NCBI RefSeq assembly: GCF_016808095.1
Contig: NC_068971.1
Span: 17,844,501-17,908,500 of the forward strand
DNA from: Vigna angularis
Taxonomy: Eukaryota > Streptophyta > Magnoliopsida > Fabales > Fabaceae
Length of the DNA: 64,000 bases
Direction of reading: 5' to 3'
In this document: in pieces, positions 1 to 9,797 of the stretch
Position numbering within the stretch: the stretch's first letter is position 1
Layout: each line of letters starts with the position of its first letter
Program-made: the position numbers and the translations under genes
Notes under the pieces: generated by a model
What the model was told of the DNA's origin: nothing
Seen by the model: the letters and a program-made list of their open reading frames with translations, nothing else
Database searches by the model: none

Positions 1-557
1 ACAAAGTTGTTGTTGAACCTATGCAACGTTGTTTAGCTCCTTTGGCAACTCAACAAGTGTCTTTATCAAATTTTCCAATTGTTGAGTTATTATTTTGTTC
101 TGCGCAAGCAAGGCATCATTTGATTGCAATTGTAGAACTCCCTTCTGTTGAATTGGAGCTCCTATCTCATTATGCATCTCATTGTCATTAGTAGTCATGT
201 TATCAATCAATTCAGTGGCCTCCTCTAGAGTCTTGCATTTAATATTACCTCCAGCTAAGACATCTAGCATCAATTTGGTTTGTGAACCAAGACCTCCAAG
301 CAAAAGAATGACTATTGTTGCTTCGTCAAAGCCATGAGTGGGCATCTTTCTCAACAAGCTCTTGTATTTATCCCATGCTTGACCTAGCGTTTCCCCCATG
401 CCTTGTCTAAAAGAAGTAATAATCTTGCTTCCCTTTGTTGATTTTGGACAATGGGAAGTACTTGTTTAGAAACTTTGAAACCATAGCTTCCCATTTAGTA
501 AAGCTTTCCTCCGGAAAAGAATTCAACCATAACTTAGTATTGCCTCCCAATGAGAAA
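1..557 (-). pseudogene. Retrotransposon gag fragment (Retrotrans_gag type), broken
   Basis: The minus-strand translation follows the gag at 41932-43113: an LFPFSLGG..KLWLNSFPE core, then GQAWDKYKSLLRK and an LGGLGSQTK segment. The N-terminal half of gag is missing. The core begins directly after the leader microsatellite near 557, at a short TTGTTTCC match that suggests a deletion. A frameshift lies near 405-415, between the KGKQ and QGMGE segments. A TAG at 19-21 stands where the element E gag has CAG (Gln). The zinc-knuckle part would lie left of the window. The role of an intact gag would be capsid/nucleocapsid assembly; this copy cannot provide it. Confidence 0.85.
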
Positions 558-775
558 GGAAACAAAAAGATAAAAAGATAAAAAGATAAAAAGATAAAAA
601 GATAAAAAGATAAAAAGATAAAAAGATAAAAAGATAAAAAGATAAAAAGATTAAAAGATAAAACAAAAAAGAAAAAAAGGTAAAAAGATAAAAAGGTAAA
701 AAGATAAACAAAAAGATAAAAACCTAAAAAGATAAAACAAAAAGATAAAAAGATAAAAACAAATCAAGTCAAAGC
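556..775. repeat. A-rich 7-bp microsatellite (AAAAGAT)n
   Basis: Some 25-30 imperfect units of AAAAGAT (ATCTTTT on the element's sense strand) lie between primer site and gag. Other copies have T-rich runs at the same place (4260-4330, 41800-41860, 58100-58330), so this is a local expansion of the leader tract. The small open frame across it is an artefact. Confidence 0.9.
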
Positions 776-814
776 TAATCAATAATCACACAAAAAGAAT
801 AGTTAAACCACGAG

Positions 815-832
815 TCCCCAGCAACGGCGCCA
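815..832 (-). promoter_or_regulatory. Primer binding site, tRNA-Asp type
   Basis: The minus strand reads TGGCGCCGTTGCTGGGGA, complementary to the 3' end of plant tRNA-Asp(GTC) with one mismatch. It starts 6 bases inside the LTR end, the same spacing as at 4181, 41726, 55604 and 58037. Confidence 0.85.
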
Positions 833-838
833 AAAACT

Positions 839-2121
839 TCTTAACCCTCGGCAACTGTACCAAATCGTATCAAGTAATAATAAAAGGGTAAGACCAAGTA
901 TCGTTTTCTAAAGGACTCACGGCCTAAACAGTTATGTGATTTGTTGATTATCTTAGACTTGTAACCGAAAATATTGTTGTTGAACTATGAAAAATAAAAA
1001 TGAATGCAAAGTTTTGATCAATGGACTTGAAAAATGCAAAAACGCTTGATGTATAATATGAATGATTATGTTGTTGGGGTTTCCGATTCATCCTATCCAC
1101 TCTCATGTATTCAAGAATTCATCTTTCTTCATTAATGTTAATGCCACTTTCTAATTTACCTTAAACTCGATGTCTCGGTGAAGAAAGCCTACTCCTAATC
1201 ACTAGTTTACAATGTCTTGTCTCCCTAGCAATTATTCATGCATTACCTTCTCACAAAAGCTTAAAGGCAACCAATCCTCCTATCCCTATGTCTAGGCAAT
1301 ATTACTCTTGGGAGAATTTCTTCAGTTCTAGATTTATTTATATGTGTCCATACAAATAACATCAATGATCATGCAATTGAATGAGTTAAACAAATCATGC
1401 ATAGAGTATAGAAGAGAAACCCTAACAATTAATGAAAGAAAGCATATAGAATACATAACCAATTCAATACATGAGAGTTTCAAATGATTACATCGGTTCC
1501 CCAACAATAATGAAAGTTTAGTTCACCATAGACATGTTGAAACTAGATGAAAAACAATGAAAGAATGAAAGATAGAACCCTAGAAGTTGAAGAAGAGAGC
1601 TTGAGCATCCAAAACCCTCCTCCAAGGGGTGAAGAAAGTGTGATTTCGCCTCTTTTTGTCCAAAGATACTAACCCTAATTCGACTAAAACCTTATATAGA
1701 TTCCTAAAAATTACAGAAAATAGGCCCAAGCCCAAACTAAATGGCACTCAATGGTAATTAGCGCTCAGCGGTAAGTGCGGTTCTTCTATTTTGACCCTCA
1801 GCTGTAGTTTTTCCCCTCAACGGTGATTGCGGGACTTCAGAGTGCCGCTCAGCGGTAAAAGTGGCGTTGAGCGGTAACTACGGCTCTTCTTTTGTGCATT
1901 TTTCCTTCCTTTTCTGAGTCCAACTCCTGGCTACTTCACTTCTTTCATTCAATTCATCTTAATTCCTGCAAAAACAAGGAAAACCAAGCATAAAACCCAT
2001 CCAACTCTCTTATTTCCAAAACTTAAGCAAAAACATGATTCCAAGCTAATTTCTAAGTCATAAAGGTTGCCTTTAAGGTCAAAATTAAGTATAAAAGTAA
2101 TATTTGTTTCAACCGTTATCA
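839..2121 (-). repeat. LTR of element I (5' LTR, minus strand)
   Basis: Starts TGATAACGG (minus, from 2121) and ends at the primer-site spacer near 839. It carries CGCTCAGCGG-type motifs around 1760-1880, as the other family LTRs do. The inner terminus is TTAAGA rather than the usual CATCA, so that end is degenerate and the boundary may be off by a few bases. Confidence 0.8.
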
Positions 2122-2531
2122 AGCTGTTGTTGTTGCTGTGGGGTAGCATACCATCCCAAGTTAGGATCATTCCATCCAGGATCGTTGTAACCATACTGAG
2201 GAGGGAAGAATTTTTCCAAAAACAGATGCATAAGATTTTCCCAACTGGCTTTGGATCCTAGAGGAAGATATTATAGCCAATCCCAAGCTGCTCCTTGTAA
2301 TGAGTGCGAAAATGCCCTTAAGAACATGTGATCATCCAGGACATGTGGAGGTTTCATTGAAGATCAAATGAGATGGAACTCCTCCAAATGTTTATGTGGG
2401 CATTCTCCTACAAAACCATGAAACTTAGGCAACAAATGTATCAGTCCAGAGGTGAGAGCGCAATTAAAGTCATCCTCATTAAGTGAAACTAGCTCCCAAA
2501 GAGAACTCTCAGGAGTTGAAGGATGAGCCAT
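2122..2531 (-). pseudogene. gag start of element J, internally deleted
   Basis: ATG at 2531 opens a gag-like protein with a GLIHLLPKFHGFVGE..HKHLEEFH segment, typical of plant gypsy gag N-termini. A stop at 2364 interrupts it, but similar residues (LDDHMFLRAFSHSLQGAAW) follow in frame. It then jumps to a late, Q-rich gag segment (NDPNLGWYATPQQQQQ) near 2122-2215, so the middle of gag is deleted. Element I is inserted at its end. It is non-functional. Confidence 0.75.
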
Positions 2532-2873
2532 ATTTTTCTCACCATAGAAATCAGCAGAATATACATCATAATTAGAGTAACATGCAGAAGGAGAATCATA
2601 GGAATAGGAATAGGTAGAAGAAGCAATATTTACATAATGAAAAAAAGGGTAGACATGGAGAAAGAAGGGGGAAAGTAGAAAGGAAATGCTCAATATTATG
2701 AAACAAACAAAACACAACACAATTAAACATGCAACACGCACACACAATAACACACACACAAAACAGAACATCACACTCACAACACAAGACAAAACACAAC
2801 ACACACTAACACAACAAAGACCTAAGACCGAACCGTTGGTCCCCGGCAACGGCTCCAAAATTTGATGGGTGTC
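2122..2873 (-). mobile_element. Older Ty3/gypsy remnant J (gag, PBS, 11 bp of LTR)
   Basis: Reading leftward from 2873: the last 11 bases of an LTR (ends CCCATCA), a primer site at 2840-2857 (TGGAGCCGTTGCCGGGGA, one mismatch to tRNA-Asp), a CA-rich leader (about 2690-2820) and a gag start. Element A interrupts its LTR on the right, and element I interrupts its gag on the left. It is the oldest layer here. Its gag differs from that of the Athila-type copies, so it is another gypsy lineage. Confidence 0.75.
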
Positions 2874-4174
2874 TGATAACAGTTGAAAAACTGTTATTTT
2901 CATGCTTAAAATTGATACTAAAAGCAACCTTTAGACTTAGAAACTAGCTTGAAATCATACTTTTATCCATATTTTCAGAAATAAGAGAGTTGGACAGGTT
3001 TATGCTTGATTTCAGTGTTTTTGTGCAGGTTTTAAGGTGAATTTAGTGAAAGAAGTGAAGAAGGAGAGAGATAGAATCAGAAAAGGAATCGAAGAGTGCA
3101 AAAAGAAGAAGTCGAAGTCACCGCTCAGCGGCATTTTACCGCTGAGCGGCACTCAAGAGGTTGCGGGAGGTCCGCTGAGGGGCAAAATGGCCGCTGAGGG
3201 GAGAAAACGAGACGCGCAATCACCGCTGAGCGGTATTTTACCGCTGAGCGGCACTTTAATGGGCTTGGGCTTGACTTTTTGTAATTTACGAATGGTATTT
3301 AAGCTTTAGGGTTTCCTAGGGTTAGGATCTTTGGCAGAAACGAGGCAAACACTCTCTCTTCAACCCCTTTGAAGGAAGATCTTGGATGCTCAGGCTACCT
3401 CTTCACCTTTTTAGGGTTTATTCTTTCATACTTTCATTGTAATTCATCTAGGTTCACCATGAATATGGTGAACTAAACTTTGTATGTTTGTTGGGGAATC
3501 AATGTAATCTCTTGAAGCTCTCATATATGGAATTTATGCTTGCATCTTAATCTAAGATTTATGCTTTCTTTCATCATTAGTTAGGGTTTTTCCTCTTTGC
3601 TCAATGCTTGCATAGTTTAACTCATTCAATGCATGATTATTGGTTTTGTCGATACGGACACGTACGGGGAAGTCTAGATCCGGGGAATTTCTCCCAATAT
3701 TATATTGGTTGTCGTTAAGCTCCTGCACTTATGAACTAATCATTAGGAATGCTAGGAATTGTATGAACTCGTGATTAGGGAGAAGCCATCTAGAATGGTA
3801 CTTTAGAGAGTGGCATTAACAATGATGATTTGAATGTTGAATTCCTAAAATGTATGAGAGTGGATGAGATGAAATTGACCCCCAACAACATATTCATTCA
3901 TATATTTCATTGAAAGTGTTTATCTTTTGTCTTTGCCATTGATCAAATTTCATGCATACATGTTTATTTTCGTCTTTTGCATAATATAATCCAAATATTT
4001 TGTTTGTAAGTCTTAGTTAATCAAGAAACCACACAACTAAACTAGGCCGTGAGTCCTTTGGGAAGAACGATACTTGGTCTTACCAAGTTTATTACTTGAA
4101 CGATTCGGTCATACTTGCCGATTGTGAAACAAGTTTGTGACATCATATTTTGGTGCTTACAAATTTGTCCATCA
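2874..4174 (+). repeat. 5' LTR of element A
   Basis: Runs from TGATAACAGTTG to ..TCCATCA. U3 has full CCGCT(C/G)AGCGG palindromes at 3121, 3139, 3222 and 3240, plus two CCGCTGAGGGG variants near 3172 and 3190. A TATA-like TATTTAA is at 3296-3302, followed by a telo-box-like AGGGTTT. The small ORF 3037-3309 is identical in both LTRs and is ordinary LTR sequence. Confidence 0.95.
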
Positions 4175-4180
4175 AGTTTT

Positions 4181-4198
4181 TGGCGCCGTTGTCGGGGA
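4181..4198 (+). promoter_or_regulatory. Primer binding site of element A, tRNA-Asp type
   Basis: TGGCGCCGTTGTCGGGGA lies 6 bases after the LTR end. It is complementary to the 3' terminus of tRNA-Asp with one mismatch (T for C). It primes minus-strand cDNA synthesis. Confidence 0.92.
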
Positions 4199-4428
4199 CT
4201 CGTGGTTTAACTGGTTAATTTGTGTGATTATTGATTATCTTTGACTTTAAATTTGAATTTTTGTTTTTATTTTTTCTGTTTTTATTTTATTTTATTTTTT
4301 AGATTAGGTTTTATTTTATTCTATCTTATTTGATTCTATCTTCTAAATCTTTTTATCTTCTGAATATATATCTTCTTCTATATCTTTTTGTGCTAACAAA
4401 TCTTTTCTAGGGTTTTGTTTTCTTGTGT

Positions 4429-5412
4429 ATGCAGGAGGCAATTCGAACTAGGAGTAAGAAAACAACAGAACCTCTTCTTGAAGGTCTAGACGAAAGTAGA
4501 AGGAGGAGAAGAATCAGAACGTCTAGAGAACTTTTCCCTTCTCCAGAAACTCTCCTACAATCATCACCACAAGGTTCTGTTCATAGCACAGGAAGTATGG
4601 AGAATAACAATGCTAGAAGAACTCTTGCAGATTACACTAATATTGCTGGACCTCAGCACTTTAACAGCATAGCTAGACCTAGAGTCAATGCAGCCAATAT
4701 GGAGGTCAAACCAGCACTAATTCAACTGGTGAAGAGTAATCAATTTAATGGGTTATCTCATGAAAGCCCATATGAGCACCTTACTACCTTTAACGAGATT
4801 TGCAACACGGTCAAGATTAATGGGGTGCCAGACGAAGCTATCAAACTTAGCTTGTTTCCTTTCTCATTTGGAGGCAATGCTAAGCTTTGGTTGAATTCTT
4901 TTCCAGAAGAAAGTTTCACAGAGTGGGAAGCAGTGGTCACAAAATTTTTAAACAAATATTTCCCACAATCTAAGTTGACCAAAGGCAAGCAAGAGATTTC
5001 TTCATTCAAGCAGGGCATGGAAGAATCACTGGGGCATGCATGGGACAGGTATAAAAGCTTGTTACGTAAAACTCCCATGCATGGTTTCAAAGAAGAAGAA
5101 GTAGTCCTAACTTTCCTTGGAGGGCTTGGTTCACAAACCAAGATGATGCTGAACGCCTCAGCAGGAGGCAATATTAAATGGAAAACTCTAGAGGAAGCAA
5201 CTGAACTTATTGAAAATATGGCTACTAGTGACAACGAACTCAATATTGAAAAAGAAGACCCTAGTCAGAAGGAGTTGTTACAATTAAATGAGGCCTTGCT
5301 TATCCAAAACAGAATTATCTCTCAACAGCTTGAAGAAGTAACCATGCAACTTTCTCAAATACCACAGGAAGTACAACAGGTTTCAATGGTTCAAGAGCAC
5401 CAAAAATGGTAG
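4429..5412 (+). CDS. gag: Athila-type Gag of element A, lacking the zinc knuckle
   Basis: This is the structural protein that packages element RNA in virus-like particles. I chose ATG 4429 because it matches the start of the gag at 41932; both begin MQEAIRTRSK. Residues 5-45 are Arg-rich. The capsid-like Retrotrans_gag core (NAKLWLNSFPEESFTEW..FLNKYFPQ..GHAWDRYKSLLRK..LGGLGSQTK) spans about residues 105-265. The C-terminus is a Q-rich helix. Compared with the element E gag, the CX2CX3HX4C knuckle and some 60-80 neighbouring codons are missing. The frame ends at TAG 5410-5412 and the next codon continues in the same frame into pol. The TAG replaces a CAG found at the equivalent place in element G, so gag-pol was probably one frame. 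Confidence 0.88.
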   Translation: MQEAIRTRSKKTTEPLLEGLDESRRRRRIRTSRELFPSPETLLQSSPQGSVHSTGSMENNNARRTLADYTNIAGPQHFNSIARPRVNAANMEVKPALIQLVKSNQFNGLSHESPYEHLTTFNEICNTVKINGVPDEAIKLSLFPFSFGGNAKLWLNSFPEESFTEWEAVVTKFLNKYFPQSKLTKGKQEISSFKQGMEESLGHAWDRYKSLLRKTPMHGFKEEEVVLTFLGGLGSQTKMMLNASAGGNIKWKTLEEATELIENMATSDNELNIEKEDPSQKELLQLNEALLIQNRIISQQLEEVTMQLSQIPQEVQQVSMVQEHQKW

Positions 5413-8400
5413 ATGCAATCTACTCCAGTTGAGAAAACAACAACGCTTGAAGAGACTTTCCAGAGATTCTTAAAAACAAATGCGTCTTATTGTCATAATG
5501 TGGATGCTGCATTTAAAAAAATGGAGGTCTATGTTGAGAAAATAGTTGATGAAATGAAACATGATAATCTTGGAAAGGAATGTAAAACTGTTGTGACTAG
5601 AAGTGGTAGAGTGTTAGAGGAGAGAAAAAAAGAGAGAAAGGAGAAAGAAAATGAGAGTGAGAGTGAAAAAGAAACATGTGAGTGGAAAGAAAGAGTTGAG
5701 AGAGAGAAAAAGAAAAAAGAAGAAGAGGAGAGGAGAGAAAAAAATGAGAGAGAAGAGAGACAGAAACAAAAAGAGTATGAAAAGCCACTTCCTTATCCAA
5801 AGGGTTATTCAAGGAAGGAGAAAGAAAAGCAGTTGGAAAGATTCATGGAACTGTTTAAGAAGTTGGAGATCACTATACCATTCTCTGAAGCATTGCAACA
5901 GATGCCAGCATATGCAAAATTCTTGAAGGAACTTCTCACAAAGAAACACAAGTACATTGAGAAGGAAACTATAAATATACAGGGCAATTGCAGTGCAATC
6001 ATACAGAAACTACCTCCTAAACTTAAAGACCCAGGAAGCTTCACCATTCCATGCACCATAGGAGATGTGAAAGTTGGAAGAGCATTGATTGATTTGGGAG
6101 CTAGCATTAATCTAATGTTGTTATCCATGTGCAGAACGATTCAGGGGCTGGAAATTAAACCAACCAGAATGGCTCTTCAATTGGCAGACAGGTCTCTTAA
6201 ATATCCATATGGAGTGGTTGAAGATGTTCTAGTGAAGGTTGACAAATTTGTATTTCCAGTAGATTTCATTGTGATGGAGTTGGAAGGAACTAGTGATGTT
6301 CCTCTTATTCTTGGGAGACCTTTTATGAAGATTGCTAGAGTTTTGATTGATGTAGAGAATGGTAAGCTTAAACTGAGAGTTGATGATGAAGAAGTCACTT
6401 TTGATGTATCCAAGGCCATGACGTATCCAAATGATGACAAAGCATGCTTTCAATTTGATGAACTTGATGAAGTTTGTATGGTTCAAGAAAGAATGGTGCG
6501 TAACATTTCTCCATTGGAAAAAACGCTCATTGATGCATGTGAAGATTTGGATGAAGAAGAAGAGAAATTGATTGATAAATGTCTGATGGACTTGGAAACA
6601 TTGAAAAAGGGTCCAGAGGAAGATCCAATATTCGAAACAATTGATAAGGAAGAAACAATCAAAGCACAGTCTCCAGAACTAAAAAGATTGCCATCACATT
6701 TGAAATATGTGTTTTTAGAAGAGGATGGAACAAAGCCAGTCATTATCAGTAACTCTTTATCTTTACAAGAAGAAGAGCAGTTGATAGAAATTCTGAAAGC
6801 CAACAAAGAAGCAATTGGGTGGTCAATATCAGATCTCAAAGGTATTAGCCCAACTTATTGCATGCACAAGATTTTTATGGAAGAAGACTATAAACCAAGT
6901 GCTCAACCACAGAGAAGGTTAAATCCTGTTATGAAGGAGGTGGTCAGAAAAGAAGTGTTGAAACTGCTAGAAGCTGGTATCATCTATCCAATCTCTGACA
7001 GTGAATGGGTGAGTCCAGTACAGGTGGTGCCAAAGAAAGGTGGGATGACAGTAATTTATAATGATAAGAATGAACTTATTCCCACTCGGACAGTTACTAG
7101 CTGGCGTATGTGCATTGATTACAGGAAGCTGAATAAAGCTACTAGGAAAGATCATTTTCCTCTTCCTTTCATGGATCAGATGCTAGAAAGGTTATCAGGG
7201 CAGGCTTTCTATTGTTTTCTAGATGGATATTCTGGATATAATCAAATTGTGGTAGATCCAAAAGACCAGGAGAGGACGGCTTTTACTTGTCCTTTTGGTA
7301 TCTTTGCATATAGAAAGATGCCTTTTGGATTATGTAATGCTCCAGCTACGTTTCAGAGGTGTATGCAGGCAATCTTTGCTGATCTTTTAGAAAAATGCAT
7401 TGAAGTATTCATGGATGACTTCTCAGTTTTTGGAAACTCCTTCCAAAGATGTTTAGCTAATTTGAACACTGTCCTCAAAAGATGTGTTCAGACAAATCTG
7501 GTTTTGAATTGGGAGAAATGTCATTTCATGGTAACTGAAGGAATTGTATTGGGGCACAAAATCTCTGCTAAAGGAATTGAGGTAGACAAAGCTAAAGTAG
7601 AAGTTATTGAGAAACTACCTCCACCAACAAATGTAAAGGGGATTAGAAGTTTTCTTGGTCATGCTGGGTTTTATAGAAGATTTATCAAAGATTTCTCAAA
7701 AATTGCTAAACCATTGAGTAATCTCTTGATGAAGGATGCTCCTTTTGTGATGAATGAAGATTGCCTAAAAGCTTTTGATATATTGAAGCAGAAGCTAGTG
7801 TCAGCTCCAGTAGTTGCAGCACCAGATTGGAATCAAAATTTTGAATTAATGTGTGATGCAAGTGATTATGCAATAGGAGTAGTCCTCGGTCAAAGGAAAG
7901 AACAAAAGTTTCATCCAATTTATTATGCTAGCAAGGTGCTGAATGATGCTCAATTGAATTATGCTACCACAGAGAAAGAGTTTCTTGCCATTGTATATGC
8001 TTTAGAGAAATTTAGACCTTATCTTATTGGGTCTAAGGTGATTGTCTATACAGATCATGCAGCTATTAAATATTTGTTGACAAAACCATATTCTAAGCCA
8101 CGTCTGATCAGATGGGTACTACTGTTGCAAGAATTTGATGTAGAAATCCGTGATAAGAAAGGAAGTGAGAACTTAATTGCTGATCATTTGTCACGGTTAG
8201 TCAACAATGAGGTCACGAGCAAGGAGCCTGGAATCTGGGAATCTTTTTCAGATGAATCACTCATGTATATTCAGCAGAGGCCCTGGTTTGCTGATATGGC
8301 AAATTTCAAAGCTGCAAGAGTCATGCCGGAAGATTTAACTTGGCAACAGAGAAAGAAATTTCTGTATGATGCCAAGCAGTTTGTGTGGGACGATCCATAT

Positions 8401-9576
8401 TTGTTCAAAATTGGAGCAGATAATCTTCTGAGGAGATGTGTTACAAATGAAGAAGCAGAAGGAATTCTCTGGCATTGTCATGATTCACCTTATGGAGGAC
8501 ATTTTAATGGAGAAAGAACAGCAGCAAAAGTCCTTCAATCAGGATTCTATTGGCCAACTTTATTTAAAGATGCTCATAATCATGCTAGGAATTGTGACAA
8601 ATGTCAAAAAGCAGGGACAATCACTAAACGTCATGAGATGCCTTTACAAGGTATTTTAGAGGTTGAGGTTTTTGATTGTTGGGGTATTGACTTTGTTGGA
8701 CCCTTCCCTCCATCTTTCAACAATGAATATATTCTGGTAGCAGTGGATTATGTGAGTAAATGGGTGGAAGCATTGGCTTGTCCTAAAAATGATGCTAGTA
8801 CGGTAATTAAATTCCTGAAGAGGCAGATATTCTCACGTTTTGGCACTCCAAGAGTGTTGATTAGTGATGGAGGATCTCATTTTTGCAATTATCAGCTAGA
8901 GAAAGTACTCAAACACTATGGAGTGAAGCATAAGGTAGCTGCACCTTATCATCCACAAACCAATGGACAAGCTGAGGTATCTAATAGGGAGATAAAAAGA
9001 ATCCTGGAAAAAACCGTGACTTCATCAAGGAAGGATTGGTCTCTCAAATTGGATGATGCTCTTTGGGCTTATAGAACAGCAATGAAGACGTCTATGGGAT
9101 TATCACCATTTCAATTAGTCTATGGGAAAGCATGCCATTTGCCAGTTGAATTGGAGCATAGAGCATTATGGGCTTTGAAATTCTTGAATTTTGATCCTTA
9201 TGAAACTCAATGCACACGCAGAAGGCAGATTTTAGAGCTTGAAGAAATGCGGTTACATGCATATGATTCATCCAAGGCTTACAAAGACAAAATTAAATTT
9301 TATCATGACAGGAAGTTGGTGAATAGAGTTTTCAATCCAGGACAACAGGTACTATTGTTCAACTCAAGATTGAAGATATTTCCTGGGAAGCTGAAGTCAA
9401 AATGGACAGGACCATTTGTGATAAAAGAAGTGCATCCACATGGAGCAATTGAAATATTTGATCCATCTGTTGATGATCCACAGAAAAGTTGGGTGGTAAA
9501 TGGTCAACGTCTCAAGCCCTATCTAGGGGGAGAAGTGCAACGATTTTCCACAATGATGTTGTTGGTTGATCCTTGA
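5413..9576 (+). CDS. pol: Athila-type Pol polyprotein: protease, RT, RNase H, integrase
   Basis: A 1387-residue open frame in phase with gag, with no further stops. Residues 1-150 are a Lys/Glu-rich linker. The protease active site is DLGAS at D227. RT carries D604 in FLDGYSGY and the FMDD box with D668 and D669. RNase H begins near D815 (CDASDYAIG) and includes EKEF and YTDH. The integrase zinc site uses about H1023 or H1030 with C1061 and C1064. Its catalytic triad D1093 (GIDFVGP), D1152 (SDGGSHF) and E1188 (GQAEVSNRE) has 35 residues between the last two. The C-terminus ends [13 protein letters not shown] see no chromodomain and no env. All key residues are present, so the protein could be active if gag-pol is read as one product or pol is expressed separately. 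Module 9582-9630 follows the stop after 5 bases. Confidence 0.95.
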   Translation: MQSTPVEKTTTLEETFQRFLKTNASYCHNVDAAFKKMEVYVEKIVDEMKHDNLGKECKTVVTRSGRVLEERKKERKEKENESESEKETCEWKERVEREKKKKEEEERREKNEREERQKQKEYEKPLPYPKGYSRKEKEKQLERFMELFKKLEITIPFSEALQQMPAYAKFLKELLTKKHKYIEKETINIQGNCSAIIQKLPPKLKDPGSFTIPCTIGDVKVGRALIDLGASINLMLLSMCRTIQGLEIKPTRMALQLADRSLKYPYGVVEDVLVKVDKFVFPVDFIVMELEGTSDVPLILGRPFMKIARVLIDVENGKLKLRVDDEEVTFDVSKAMTYPNDDKACFQFDELDEVCMVQERMVRNISPLEKTLIDACEDLDEEEEKLIDKCLMDLETLKKGPEEDPIFETIDKEETIKAQSPELKRLPSHLKYVFLEEDGTKPVIISNSLSLQEEEQLIEILKANKEAIGWSISDLKGISPTYCMHKIFMEEDYKPSAQPQRRLNPVMKEVVRKEVLKLLEAGIIYPISDSEWVSPVQVVPKKGGMTVIYNDKNELIPTRTVTSWRMCIDYRKLNKATRKDHFPLPFMDQMLERLSGQAFYCFLDGYSGYNQIVVDPKDQERTAFTCPFGIFAYRKMPFGLCNAPATFQRCMQAIFADLLEKCIEVFMDDFSVFGNSFQRCLANLNTVLKRCVQTNLVLNWEKCHFMVTEGIVLGHKISAKGIEVDKAKVEVIEKLPPPTNVKGIRSFLGHAGFYRRFIKDFSKIAKPLSNLLMKDAPFVMNEDCLKAFDILKQKLVSAPVVAAPDWNQNFELMCDASDYAIGVVLGQRKEQKFHPIYYASKVLNDAQLNYATTEKEFLAIVYALEKFRPYLIGSKVIVYTDHAAIKYLLTKPYSKPRLIRWVLLLQEFDVEIRDKKGSENLIADHLSRLVNNEVTSKEPGIWESFSDESLMYIQQRPWFADMANFKAARVMPEDLTWQQRKKFLYDAKQFVWDDPYLFKIGADNLLRRCVTNEEAEGILWHCHDSPYGGHFNGERTAAKVLQSGFYWPTLFKDAHNHARNCDKCQKAGTITKRHEMPLQGILEVEVFDCWGIDFVGPFPPSFNNEYILVAVDYVSKWVEALACPKNDASTVIKFLKRQIFSRFGTPRVLISDGGSHFCNYQLEKVLKHYGVKHKVAAPYHPQTNGQAEVSNREIKRILEKTVTSSRKDWSLKLDDALWAYRTAMKTSMGLSPFQLVYGKACHLPVELEHRALWALKFLNFDPYETQCTRRRQILELEEMRLHAYDSSKAYKDKIKFYHDRKLVNRVFNPGQQVLLFNSRLKIFPGKLKSKWTGPFVIKEVHPHGAIEIFDPSVDDPQKSWVVNGQRLKPYLGGEVQRFSTMMLLVDP

Positions 9577-9797
9577 AAGTTGGGTCAGGCTCGGGACGTT
9601 AAACAAGCGCTTACTGGGAGGCAACCCAGTATCTTGTAAGTATTTTTGTTTTTGTTTTTAGATTAGGATTTGATGTACTCTATTGAAAACCTGGTTTGTT
9701 ATGATGGTTTGCTATTAACTGTGATTGTGTGATAAGTACTGCTTGATGATGCTTATTGATTGATGTTGAGATAGATGTGCACATTAAAAATGCTTAT
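9577..9797 (+). other. Post-pol non-coding region with two-hairpin module
   Basis: The module at 9582-9630 (GTCAGGCTCGGGAC, AAGCGCT, CTGGGAGGCAACCCAG) follows pol. After it comes the same 3' non-coding sequence as in element G from about 60165 (TTTAGATTAGG.TTTGATGTACTC). The stem-loop array and env-position ORF seen in E, G and H are missing, so A lost the interval between the module and the 3' region. Confidence 0.85.

Larger units (their letters stand above)
1..2121 (-). mobile_element. Ty3/gypsy Athila-type element I, 5' part (LTR, PBS, broken gag)
   Basis: Read on the minus strand this gives LTR (839-2121), tRNA-Asp primer site (815-832), a repeat-rich leader and a gag fragment that runs off the left edge. 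It is inserted in the gag of an older minus-strand element: gag codons stop at 2122 and the LTR terminus TGATAAC reads leftward from 2121. Its LTR resembles those at 19664-20947 and 49530-50813. Only the 5' half is in the window, so no target duplication can be tested. The gag is broken, so this copy is not autonomous. Confidence 0.85.

Noticed and set aside
523..711. Small minus-strand ORF of repeated FLSFYLFI residues
   Set aside because: It is a translation of the 7-bp microsatellite; period and composition explain it fully.
2596..2927. Minus ORF rich in Cys/Val resembling a membrane protein
   Set aside because: Produced by a CA/GT-rich leader tract and by reading across the boundary between element J and the LTR of A; not a gene.
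3037..3309. 90-codon ORF, identical at 13718-13990
   Set aside because: Lies in the LTR U3/R region across the palindrome units. Identity only reflects the paired LTRs, and it is broken in other LTRs of the family.
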